Shown here: one piece after another, positions 28,952-35,763 of the stretch
Position numbering within the stretch: the stretch's first letter is position 1
How the letters are laid out: each line of letters opens with the position of its first letter
DNA from: a virus
DNA length: 36,686 bases
Strand: one strand, 5' to 3'
IMG/VR virus record: IMGVR_UViG_3300020455_000042
Location: 1-36,686 of that record
The notes under the pieces: generated by a model
Told to the model about the DNA's origin: nothing
The model's input: only the letters and a program-made list of their open reading frames with translations
Database searches by the model: none
Program-made: the position numbers and the translations under genes

Positions 28952-30832
28952 ATGTTTCTAGGTATTTTAGTTTTTATAACAGCCCTATCAATATCAGCAG
29001 TAGCAATCTATTATAGTATAGCAGGACTTGTGGCTATTTTTGCCGCCGCCGCTATTCCAATTATGATTATGGGAGGCGCATTAGAGATAGGCAAACTTGT
29101 AACCGCAGTATGGTTACACAAATATTGGCGTAAAACTGTATGGTGGCTGAGAACTTATCTCGCTATTGCCGTAGTTGTGTTGATGTTTATAACAAGCATG
29201 GGTATCTTTGGTTTCCTTAGTAAAGCTCACATAGAACAAACTTCTGCAAGCACAGAAAGTGTAGAGCAAGTACAAAGAATAGAAACGGAACTTGCAAGAT
29301 TTGAAAGTATTATTACTCGTGCTGAACAAAAGATTGAAAAAGCTGAAAGCAGTACAGGTAATCGTAATGATGATATCAATGCACAAATTGAAAAAGAACA
29401 ACAACGTATTGATAATGCATACACAAGAATTCAACCTGCAATAGACGAACAACAAAAAATTATAGCTGATGCTAGAAGTGCAGACAGTGATAGAACAAAA
29501 CCCTACGAAGACCAGCTATCCAACATTAAAGATGAGATAGTTAGATTAGAAACAAGTGCAAAAGAATACGAAGAAAAAATAGCTGGTCTTAAAGTAGACA
29601 ATAGTGCAGTTCAACCATTATTAGATCAAATTGCAAGCATACAATCAACCATAGTAAAAGTTGAAGGTCAAATTGCAAGTGGAGAAAGAGAACAGGTTAA
29701 ACAAGCACAAACAACAATAGGAAGTGTAGCTGATGGTAGTGTAGGACCAAGAACAAGAGCGTCGGCTAATGCATGGATTGAACAACAAAAAATTGTAATA
29801 AATGGCATTAATGATGAAGTTAGTCGTTTAAGAGCTGAATCTAAAACAACAGTAGATGAAGAAAGAACAAGACTAAGTGATGTTGTTAAAGACATAAGAG
29901 AAAAACAAATACCTGCATTAAAAGACAGAGAAATACAGATGTTATCAAAAATTGATAATGTTCGTGCTACTGAGTCACCTGTAATTGCTACAGCCAGAGA
30001 CGAGATTGCTAGAATTAGAAAGAGTGCAGACGATCAAGTAAAAGCCAGCAACGGACTAATACAACAACTCAGAGAAAAAATTAAAGTAGATGGTGGAGAA
30101 GATATTGACTCCATTATAGATGAACAAAATGAAAAGATAAAATCTGCAAATGCAGAGATTGACAAGTTAACAGAACAAAAGTATACTTTAGAAGCAGAAT
30201 ATAGAAAACTTGAAGCTGAAGTAGGGCCTATCAAGTATATTGCAGAACTGATTTATGGCGAGAATGTAGAAAAAGACTTATTAGAAGATGCAGTACGTTG
30301 GGTTATAATTACTATTATATTTGTATTTGATCCACTAGCAGTACTATTGCTTATTGCAAGTCAATACACATTTGAATGGAGAAGAAATGAAAAACAACAG
30401 TTATCCAATAAAGATGATGATCCAAAACCTATTGAGGAAGATCCCACTGATCCAGAAGAAGAAAGACAATACGAAGATGTCGACCAAGAAACATTGGACA
30501 AAGAGTTCGAGCATGAAATACAAGATGATGATGGAGTAGAAGGTCCACATCTTTTAAAGGACAAAGAAATAGAAGAACTTTTGGAAAAGGCAGATCCAGA
30601 AGTATTGGAAGAAGTTGCGAAAGAACTTGACAAAGAGCCTTATAACCCATATACTGATAATAGAGCTGATGAAGAACTTAGTGAAGACGAACTAGCTCTA
30701 AGACAAAATAGAAAACTATATGCACCTGATGGAAAACTAGCGGCTATGCCAAATGGTAAAACTGTTAAAAGTGTTAAGATAAAAAGTATAAAAGAAAAAG
30801 CGGAAGAAAACGAGAGAAAAGAGGACGAATAA
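28952..30832 (+). CDS. large membrane-anchored coiled-coil protein (626 aa)
   Basis: The N-terminal 95 residues hold three hydrophobic segments (FLGILVFITALSISAVAIYY, IFAAAAIPIMIMGGALEIG, YLAIAVVVLMFITSMGIFGF). About 350 residues of coiled coil follow (for example RIETELARFESIITRAEQKI), then another membrane helix near 450-475 (RWVIITIIFVFDPLAVLLLI), and an acidic tail of about 150 residues. The long rod between membrane anchors suggests a cell-envelope or membrane scaffold rather than a virion part. I recall similar proteins in marine T4-like phages without known function. It follows the SNase-like gene directly. Confidence 0.75.
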   Translation: MFLGILVFITALSISAVAIYYSIAGLVAIFAAAAIPIMIMGGALEIGKLVTAVWLHKYWRKTVWWLRTYLAIAVVVLMFITSMGIFGFLSKAHIEQTSASTESVEQVQRIETELARFESIITRAEQKIEKAESSTGNRNDDINAQIEKEQQRIDNAYTRIQPAIDEQQKIIADARSADSDRTKPYEDQLSNIKDEIVRLETSAKEYEEKIAGLKVDNSAVQPLLDQIASIQSTIVKVEGQIASGEREQVKQAQTTIGSVADGSVGPRTRASANAWIEQQKIVINGINDEVSRLRAESKTTVDEERTRLSDVVKDIREKQIPALKDREIQMLSKIDNVRATESPVIATARDEIARIRKSADDQVKASNGLIQQLREKIKVDGGEDIDSIIDEQNEKIKSANAEIDKLTEQKYTLEAEYRKLEAEVGPIKYIAELIYGENVEKDLLEDAVRWVIITIIFVFDPLAVLLLIASQYTFEWRRNEKQQLSNKDDDPKPIEEDPTDPEEERQYEDVDQETLDKEFEHEIQDDDGVEGPHLLKDKEIEELLEKADPEVLEEVAKELDKEPYNPYTDNRADEELSEDELALRQNRKLYAPDGKLAAMPNGKTVKSVKIKSIKEKAEENERKEDE

Positions 30833-30837
30833 GTTAA

Positions 30838-31263
30838 ATGAGGGAAAACCCAATTTATACTGTCACGCCGCCAGACATGCTTCTACCAGACAATGGTCCG
30901 ATAATATCTGTGCTTAGTAAAGAACTTAATTTTATACATGACGTAGAACTATTATATGAAAATTTATTTAAATCAGTTCCTATTACGTTATGTCATCCAG
31001 GCGGAAATATAGACGAAACCAATGTTGCCTGGATAGTTAGTATGATGAGATTTAGTGATACAGTCTATGTCGACTTAAATACTATCACTGAACTTGGAAT
31101 AGTTTGTGTATTAACACAAAGCTATGAAAACGTTATCATTATTAGTAATGATAAAAAGAGGAAAGGTATGAGACAACTTTTTAATACAATGAGAGAATAT
31201 AATATATATGAAAGTGTCGAAGATTATGCTGATATAATGTTGGATAGTCTTGAGACAGTTTAG
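30838..31263 (+). CDS. conserved-looking hypothetical protein (141 aa)
   Basis: The start MRENPIYTVTPPDMLLPDNG and a Rossmann-like alternation (TLCHPGG, DTVYVDLNTITELG, ENVIIISNDKKRKG) suggest an alpha/beta nucleotide-binding-type fold, but no P-loop is seen. I recall similar proteins in marine T4-like phages, unassigned. Its end lies within 30 nt of the IF-3 gene start, so they are probably co-transcribed. Confidence 0.65.
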   Translation: MRENPIYTVTPPDMLLPDNGPIISVLSKELNFIHDVELLYENLFKSVPITLCHPGGNIDETNVAWIVSMMRFSDTVYVDLNTITELGIVCVLTQSYENVIIISNDKKRKGMRQLFNTMREYNIYESVEDYADIMLDSLETV

Positions 31264-31291
31264 AAACAACAGACGTCAAGGAAATGATCAT

Positions 31292-31786
31292 ATGATCAAT
31301 GACGCAATCAGATTCCCACAGCTCAGAGTAGTAGGAGAATCTGGTCAAATGGGTGTGATGAGCAAAAATCAAGCTCTTGCACTAGCAGAACAACATAAAA
31401 CAGATCTAGTAGTAATTAGTGCAGACGGTGATCCGCCTATAGCAAAATTACTAAATGCAAACAAATACTTTTATGAACAAAAACGTAAAGCAAAAGAAAC
31501 TGCTAAACGACAACGTGAAAATCAGATTGTTGTAAAAGAAATGCAATTCAGACTTGGAATAGATCAACACGATTTTGAAACAAAGTGCAAAAGCATTTCA
31601 AAATTTTTAACAAAAAACAACAAAGTAAAATGTTTGATAAGATATAAAGGCAGAGAAAATGCCAACAAGCAACAAGGTTTTGTTATTATGGACCGCATTA
31701 TTGAACATGTTGGAATGGGTATATGGGAAACCAAACCCGCTATAAATGGCAACCGAATGATCGGTGTCTTGATGAGGAAAGAATGA
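31292..31786 (+). CDS. infC: translation initiation factor IF-3
   Basis: Both IF-3 domains are present. The N-domain: MINDAIRFPQLRVVGESG, ALALAEQHKTDLVVISADGD, then PPIAKLLNANKYFYEQKRK. The basic linker is KRKAKETAKRQRENQ. The C-domain: VKEMQFRLGIDQHDFETKCK, VKCLIRYKGRENANKQQG and a GNRMIGVLMRKE end. ATG 31292 has AAGGAA 8 nt upstream. A TTG at 31250 would add 14 basic residues resembling normal IF-3 N-termini and is the main alternative. IF-3 binds the 30S subunit, prevents 50S joining and proofreads start codons. It is coupled by ATGA to bS21. Confidence 0.93.
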   Translation: MINDAIRFPQLRVVGESGQMGVMSKNQALALAEQHKTDLVVISADGDPPIAKLLNANKYFYEQKRKAKETAKRQRENQIVVKEMQFRLGIDQHDFETKCKSISKFLTKNNKVKCLIRYKGRENANKQQGFVIMDRIIEHVGMGIWETKPAINGNRMIGVLMRKE

Positions 31787-32031
31787 ATAAAAGATTTAAA
31801 CCAATGAGTTCAGATATAAACGATAGAGCAGGTTTGTATGTTGAAGTAAGAAACAATGACGTTACTCGTGCATTGCGAAAACTAAAAAAATTAATGAACA
31901 GCGAAGGCATGATTAAAGACATGCGTAAGAACGAATTCTACGAAAAGCCTAGTGCAGTAAAACGCAGAGAGAAAGCTCAAGCTAGAAAACGTTGGCTAAA
32001 GTTACAAGAAAAAAATAAAGATAATTTGTAA
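31783..32031 (+). CDS. rpsU: ribosomal protein bS21
   Basis: 82 residues. After a 16-residue lead (MNKRFKPMSSDINDRA) comes the bS21 core: LYVEVRNNDVTRALRKLKKL, then IKDMRKNEFYEKPSAVKRRE and a basic helix ending KRWLKLQEKNK. REFYEKP is the family hallmark. In bacteria bS21 sits on the 30S platform by the anti-Shine-Dalgarno end of 16S rRNA and helps mRNA selection. Its ATG overlaps the IF-3 stop (ATGA), with GAGG just upstream, so the two products are made together. bS21 has been reported in pelagiphages and other phages; IF-3 beside it is less familiar to me. Confidence 0.93.
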   Translation: MNKRFKPMSSDINDRAGLYVEVRNNDVTRALRKLKKLMNSEGMIKDMRKNEFYEKPSAVKRREKAQARKRWLKLQEKNKDNL

Positions 32032-32038
32032 AAAAAGG

Positions 32039-32067
32039 TTGACTTCGCAAACAACTTATACTATATT
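32039..32067 (+). promoter_or_regulatory. sigma70-type promoter TTGACT-N17-TATATT
   Basis: -35 TTGACT at 32039-32044, starting 7 nt after the bS21 stop, 17-bp spacer, -10 TATATT at 32062-32067. Predicted start near 32074. It directs transcription into the structured region that has no ORF of note. Confidence 0.8.
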
Positions 32068-32073
32068 AGTTAT

Positions 32074-32450
32074 TAATAAGGCGACGGTCTTGTTGGAGTA
32101 GTGCAAGGAAATGTGTCTGACCAAGAGGCATAACTTGATTGCTTAGGCGTGGTAGCCAGGTTCGAAGTCTAGCGACCGAGAATCACATCGTCCTCCCGGA
32201 CGGAAGTAAGTGCTAGGGGATTTTGAGAATGGTATCTCGGTCGACCTAGTTGGAGGTGAAACCCAAGTCCTCCCTACTCACTATAACTTGACAGTAATAA
32301 GATTACAGTCAGACAGATGCGATAAGAGATAAGGTGTCTAGAGATAAGAATACACATAAGTACAAACAACCCGATAAGATACTTGGGAAACGATATATAA
32401 GAATAGGGTAGCTACTTAATAAGCTCGTTAGGGACCACGGTTAGTCCCTA
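32074..32450 (+). ncRNA. structured non-coding RNA of unknown class (about 380 nt)
   Basis: No convincing ORF exists between bS21 and Hsp20 (32032-32520), and the segment is far less A+T-rich than neighbours between 32080 and 32280. Helices by eye: 9-bp CGACCGAGA (32173-32181) with TCTCGGTCG (32235-32243); CGTCC/GGACG hairpin (32189-32202) inside it; long-range GAGTAG (32096-32101) with CTACTC (32274-32279); TTGG/CCAA or competing GGAGG/CCTCC near 32250-32273; TGACAGTAAT/ATTACAGTCA (32289-32311, one mismatch); TAGGGAC/GTCCCTA (32429-32450). GGTTCGAAGTC at 32159-32169 resembles a tRNA T-arm. It has its own sigma70-type promoter. Both ends are estimates. Confidence 0.7.
32321..32378 (+). repeat. 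four GATAAG repeats inside the ncRNA
   Basis: GATAAG occurs at 32321-32326, 32328-32333, 32343-32348 and 32373-32378. The array lies in the A-rich, apparently less structured part of the RNA, as expected for a protein- or RNA-binding stretch. Confidence 0.55.
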
Positions 32451-32458
32451 GATAAATA
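32451..32458 (+). promoter_or_regulatory. late promoter word GATAAATA upstream of hsp20
   Basis: 7 of 8 match immediately after the last hairpin of the ncRNA, 62 nt before ATG 32521. Confidence 0.5.
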
Positions 32459-32463
32459 AAAGT

Positions 32464-32520
32464 GTAGATGCCAAATATGGGTCTACTTACATTAATCTTG
32501 CTTAATAAAGGAGATAGCAA
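32464..32520 (+). promoter_or_regulatory. two hairpins in the hsp20 leader
   Basis: First hairpin: GTAGA (32464-32468) with TCTAC (32482-32486), extended by CCA/TGG inside. Second: TTGCT (32498-32502) with AGCAA (32516-32520), a 13-nt loop that displays AAGGAG, the hsp20 Shine-Dalgarno sequence. Either could tune translation of the heat-shock gene. Confidence 0.4.
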
Positions 32521-32952
32521 ATGAATAGATTAACAACCCTCGACATTAATAAATTAACCCCCTATGCAGTAGGATTCGATAGAGTATTTGACGACATGTT
32601 TAGATATATCGAACACAATACTAATAGCACGGGTTATCCTCCCTACAACATTATCAGAGATGGTGAAAAGTTTCAAATCGAAATTGCACTAGCAGGTGTA
32701 GACAAAAAAGATTTGGAAATCACAGTTGCTGATGGTGTGCTTACCATTGCACACAACCCAGAAGGTGAAGTAGAAACCGGAAAATGGGATTGGATTCACA
32801 AAGGTATTGCACAGAGAAGCTTCAAGCGAAACTTCACACTAAGTGATGATATTGTAGTGCAAGGTTCTAGAATGGAAAATGGTATGCTTTATATTGAACT
32901 AGAGCGAATCATTCCAGAGGAAAAGAAACCTAAAACAATCGCTATCAAATAA
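32521..32952 (+). CDS. small heat-shock protein Hsp20 (alpha-crystallin family)
   Basis: 143 residues with the alpha-crystallin domain: YNIIRDGEKFQIEIALAGVD (strands 2-3), KKDLEITVADGVLTIAHNPE (strands 4-5), RSFKRNFTLSDDI (strand 6 region) and NGMLYIELERIIPEEKKPKTI, holding the G-x-L motif and the I-x-I-type tail. It is an ATP-independent chaperone that keeps unfolding proteins soluble, as in many marine T4-like phages. AAAGGAG lies before ATG 32521. It is followed by a strong terminator. Confidence 0.93.
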   Translation: MNRLTTLDINKLTPYAVGFDRVFDDMFRYIEHNTNSTGYPPYNIIRDGEKFQIEIALAGVDKKDLEITVADGVLTIAHNPEGEVETGKWDWIHKGIAQRSFKRNFTLSDDIVVQGSRMENGMLYIELERIIPEEKKPKTIAIK

Positions 32953-32959
32953 CAATAGT

Positions 32960-32985
32960 GGGGGGATAATTCCCCCCTCTTATTT
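32960..32985 (+). terminator. Rho-independent terminator after hsp20
   Basis: GGGGGG (32960-32965), ATAATT loop, CCCCCC (32972-32977), then TCTTATTT. A short but very GC-rich stem followed by a T-rich run. Confidence 0.85.
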
Positions 32986-32986
32986 G

Positions 32987-32994
32987 GGTAAATA
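32987..32994 (+). promoter_or_regulatory. late promoter-like word GGTAAATA, 5 nt before ATG 33000
   Basis: 6 of 8 match to TATAAATA, directly after the terminator. CTAGT separates it from the ClpS start codon, with no Shine-Dalgarno sequence. Confidence 0.5.
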
Positions 32995-32999
32995 CTAGT

Positions 33000-33299
33000 A
33001 TGGATACAGAAGTCGAAATAAAACAAACAGACAAGTTGGATATTTCAAAGCCAAAGAAATATAGCGTCATTCTTTTCAATGACGAAAGTACACCAATGGA
33101 ATTTGTAGTTGAATTGTTAAAAAGTATTTTCAGTCACACTGACGATACTGCAAGTGAAATTATGTTAAAAGTACATGATGAAGGCAAAGGAGTTGCTGGT
33201 GTGTACTATTATGAAATAGCAGAACAAAAAATTGCAGAAAGCATTTCGGTAAGTCGTGGAGCAGGATACCCACTGGCTTTGGATCTAGAAGAACTATAA
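33000..33299 (+). CDS. clpS: ClpS-like N-degron adaptor of the Clp protease
   Basis: 99 residues, full ClpS length: disordered N-terminal tail ([20 protein letters not shown]), then [40 protein letters not shown] and AEQKIAES. The N-degron pocket residues are retained (Asn-Asp, then Glu replacing Asp in NDE, and the His of KVH). Host ClpS hands proteins with N-terminal Leu, Phe, Tyr or Trp to ClpAP. A phage version could redirect host proteolysis or protect phage proteins. It has a late promoter-like word 5 nt upstream and no Shine-Dalgarno sequence. Confidence 0.9.
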   Translation: MDTEVEIKQTDKLDISKPKKYSVILFNDESTPMEFVVELLKSIFSHTDDTASEIMLKVHDEGKGVAGVYYYEIAEQKIAESISVSRGAGYPLALDLEEL

Positions 33300-33315
33300 A
33301 CATATAGAGGTTCCC

Positions 33316-34473
33316 ATGAGAATAGAAGATGAAGTTAAACTTGACTACAGTGATGTCTTGATTAGACCCAAGCGAAGCACACTAGGTAGTCGTAAACAAG
33401 TGCGGATGGAACGCAAATTTGAATTCAGACATTATAATAGTAACCAAGAACACCATTACGAAGGTATTCCTATTATGGCTAGCAACATGGATGGAGTTGG
33501 CACATTTGAAATGGCTGATACATTAGGCGAACAAAGTATTTTTACTTGTCTAGTAAAAACATACAGTGTAGGTGAATTGGTTGGTTATTTTGATGAACAA
33601 GATGCACCTGCATGGAGATGTCAGCATGTTGCTATGAGCATTGGTGTAAAAGAAGAAGATGAACAAAAGTTTAGAAATGTATATGAACAAGTTGGTGACA
33701 AACTAAAATATGTTTGTATTGATGTAGCAAATGGATACAGTCAACGTTTTATAGAATATGTAAAACAGTTTAGACAAAACTATCCTAACTTGGTCATTAT
33801 TGCAGGTAATGTTGTTACCGCAGATCAAACACAGGAGTTAATACTAAATGGAGCAGACATCGTCAAAGTCGGAATCGGACCAGGGTCGGTTTGTACGACT
33901 CGCATACAGACTGGGGTGGGCTATCCCCAACTTAGTGCGGTTATTGAGTGTGCCGATGCGGCGCATGGACTGGGAGGACATATTATTGCTGACGGCGGTT
34001 GTACTTGCCCTGGTGATGTTGCAAAGGCTTTCGCTGGAGGTGCTGACTTTGTAATGCTTGGAGGTATGCTTGCAGGACATGACGAAGGTGGTGGAGAAAT
34101 AATTACCAAACACTATCTGACAGACGAAATAGATGAAAGCAAATATAAAAATGGTCTGTTCGGTAATGGAGAACAAAATTCAAGAATTGTCAGAGAAGAA
34201 AAGTTTATACAATTTTATGGCATGAGTAGTACAACTGCTAATGACAAACATTTTGATGGACTAAAAGACTATAGAGCATCTGAAGGACGTACAGTGCTTG
34301 TACCATACCGAGGTCCTGTTGCAATTACATTGCAAAACGTACTAGGAGGTGTAAGAAGTACACTTACATATGTAGGTGCTATTAAACTAAAACAATTAGC
34401 CAAGTGTACAACATTTATCAAAGTAAACAACCAGTTTAATAAAACCTATGAAGCAACCACCACAGGTAACTGA
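33316..34473 (+). CDS. guaC: GMP reductase
   Basis: 385 residues of the IMPDH/GMPR barrel family. GMP-reductase-type segments: [20 protein letters not shown] at the start, [49 protein letters not shown] (the catalytic Cys-Thr loop), [20 protein letters not shown] and [17 protein letters not shown]. It lacks the CBS pair of IMPDH. It converts GMP to IMP with NADPH, returning guanine nucleotides to the purine pool. Compared with the 347-residue family, about 30 extra residues lie in the flap before FYGMSS (from KHYLTDEID to SRIVREE). AGAGG precedes the ATG. Confidence 0.93.
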   Translation: MRIEDEVKLDYSDVLIRPKRSTLGSRKQVRMERKFEFRHYNSNQEHHYEGIPIMASNMDGVGTFEMADTLGEQSIFTCLVKTYSVGELVGYFDEQDAPAWRCQHVAMSIGVKEEDEQKFRNVYEQVGDKLKYVCIDVANGYSQRFIEYVKQFRQNYPNLVIIAGNVVTADQTQELILNGADIVKVGIGPGSVCTTRIQTGVGYPQLSAVIECADAAHGLGGHIIADGGCTCPGDVAKAFAGGADFVMLGGMLAGHDEGGGEIITKHYLTDEIDESKYKNGLFGNGEQNSRIVREEKFIQFYGMSSTTANDKHFDGLKDYRASEGRTVLVPYRGPVAITLQNVLGGVRSTLTYVGAIKLKQLAKCTTFIKVNNQFNKTYEATTTGN

Positions 34474-34479
34474 TAAATA
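34472..34479 (+). promoter_or_regulatory. late promoter word GATAAATA, 5 nt before ATG 34485
   Basis: 7 of 8 match spanning the guaC stop. ATTAC separates it from the ATG, and no Shine-Dalgarno sequence is seen. Confidence 0.6.
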
Positions 34480-34484
34480 ATTAC

Positions 34485-35579
34485 ATGAGAGCAAACCAAT
34501 TTATAAGAGAATACGAAGATCTCGGACAAGAGAAACAAAATATAATCCAAACTATTAGTGGATTAGATGCCAACACTCCTGAGCAAGCGGCATTATTAGA
34601 TCGTATTTGGAAACTGTTAAACAGCGAAACATTTGGTAATAATATTAACAAAAGTTTTGTAGCAACTACCTCTGACGAATATATGCCTGAAAAAACATTG
34701 GAAGTGCATAGACGTAATGTAGCTGAAATTATCAGTAGACTTGACAGCGACTACGGAGCATTAAACGGATTTCTCAAAAAACTAGAAGGCGGCGGTGCTA
34801 TTGATATTGGAGCATTAAGTCAACCAGTAAACACATTTAATAGTGTGTTTGGTGGAGATGCAGTTGCAATCAAAGCCTTTGATGCACTAAGAGGTTATGG
34901 TGTAGGTGAGAAACAAAAAGGCCCAGGTGAATTTGCACTTGCTATGATGAGTAACAAAATACGTTTAGCACAAGGCGAAGGCGACACTGAGATTGACGGT
35001 ATTGGTAAAGTAGAAGTTAAAGCCGCAATGGGTGCTAAAGGTAGTGGCGGACGTTTAGGACATGGTGGTCCAAATGCAGAAGCACAAATGAAAACTATTA
35101 CGCAATACGAACAAGTAATTCCAAATTTGGTAGCAGGTATCAAAGCCAAAGCAGGTGGAACTATTAGCTTGGGTGTATTCTGTGATCAAATGGACGCAGA
35201 ACTTCCAGTTGGTGGTCAGAATGCAATGGGTCAGAACAATAAAATAAGATTTGATATAGGTAGTAAACTATGGAAACCAATATTTGGCAATGGTGGAGAT
35301 GCTATTGCTAGAGTATTTTCTTCAACTGAAGGAAGACAAGCTACCGAAGAAGAGTATGTAAAACAAAACTTTGAATGGTACAAAGCCAGAGATAATTTTG
35401 ATGCATACTTGTTAATTAGTTTTACATTTGGTAAGACAGCAATGGGTAAAACTGGAGATGATATTATTAAGATCAAACGAGCTGGAATGCTTGGACAGTT
35501 TGCAATAAGTGTAGTGCCAAGCAAAGCGGCACCAAGAGAAGCCTTTGCACAAATTTCATTAAACAACGCAGGTGTGTAA
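34485..35579 (+). CDS. putative capsid-packaged protein, possibly PD-(D/E)XK nuclease-like (364 aa)
   Basis: The N-terminus MRANQFIREYEDLG closely parallels T4 internal-protein leaders, with IRE as the possible prohead-protease site. Residues about 144-190 read GPGEFALAMMSNKIRLAQGE, then GDTEIDGIGKVEVKAAMG. The acidic cluster followed by VEVKA resembles the E-x-K core of PD-(D/E)XK nucleases (as in restriction enzymes), with a glycine-rich loop afterwards. The C-terminal half is alpha/beta with no further recognised motif. A late promoter word lies 5 nt before the ATG. Packaging and nuclease roles are inferences. Confidence 0.6.
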   Translation: MRANQFIREYEDLGQEKQNIIQTISGLDANTPEQAALLDRIWKLLNSETFGNNINKSFVATTSDEYMPEKTLEVHRRNVAEIISRLDSDYGALNGFLKKLEGGGAIDIGALSQPVNTFNSVFGGDAVAIKAFDALRGYGVGEKQKGPGEFALAMMSNKIRLAQGEGDTEIDGIGKVEVKAAMGAKGSGGRLGHGGPNAEAQMKTITQYEQVIPNLVAGIKAKAGGTISLGVFCDQMDAELPVGGQNAMGQNNKIRFDIGSKLWKPIFGNGGDAIARVFSSTEGRQATEEEYVKQNFEWYKARDNFDAYLLISFTFGKTAMGKTGDDIIKIKRAGMLGQFAISVVPSKAAPREAFAQISLNNAGV

Positions 35580-35631
35580 ATTTTACGCACACGATATGTG
35601 CTATACGCATAACTTAGGACAGTAATCCTTA

Positions 35632-35639
35632 CATAAATA
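35632..35639 (+). promoter_or_regulatory. late promoter word CATAAATA
   Basis: 7 of 8 match. The predicted start, about 6 nt past it, lies after the ATG at 35641, so that ATG is unlikely to be used from this promoter; the first well-supported start is 35764. Confidence 0.5.
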
Positions 35640-35640
35640 A

Positions 35641-35763
35641 ATGTGTAAGAAAAGCGACCTCAGCTTAGAAAAAATGAGTGGCACATGGGAAAGACTATGT
35701 GACGCCGGAAACAGACCGGGGTATTGCTTCCCTCAAGCATCATTAAAATTAAAGGAGACCAAG
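35641..35763 (+). other. probable leader region before the gene at 35764 (alternative N-terminal extension)
   Basis: This stretch is open in frame with the next gene, and an ATG at 35641 would add 41 residues. It lacks a ribosome-binding site, and the late promoter start would fall inside it. It contains GC-rich inverted elements, such as CCGG around 35706-35719 and GGGG...CCC around 35719-35733, so it may be a folded leader. Either reading is possible; I favour leader. Confidence 0.4.

Noticed and set aside
32045-32450. Complete tmRNA or tRNA gene
   Set aside because: GCAAACAAC at 32048 looks like a tag start and GTAGCTACTTAATAAG near 32408 looks like a tag end. But the first lies in the promoter spacer, the peptide before the double stop does not end in AA, and no G-U acceptor pair is present. 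Kept only as a hypothesis to test.
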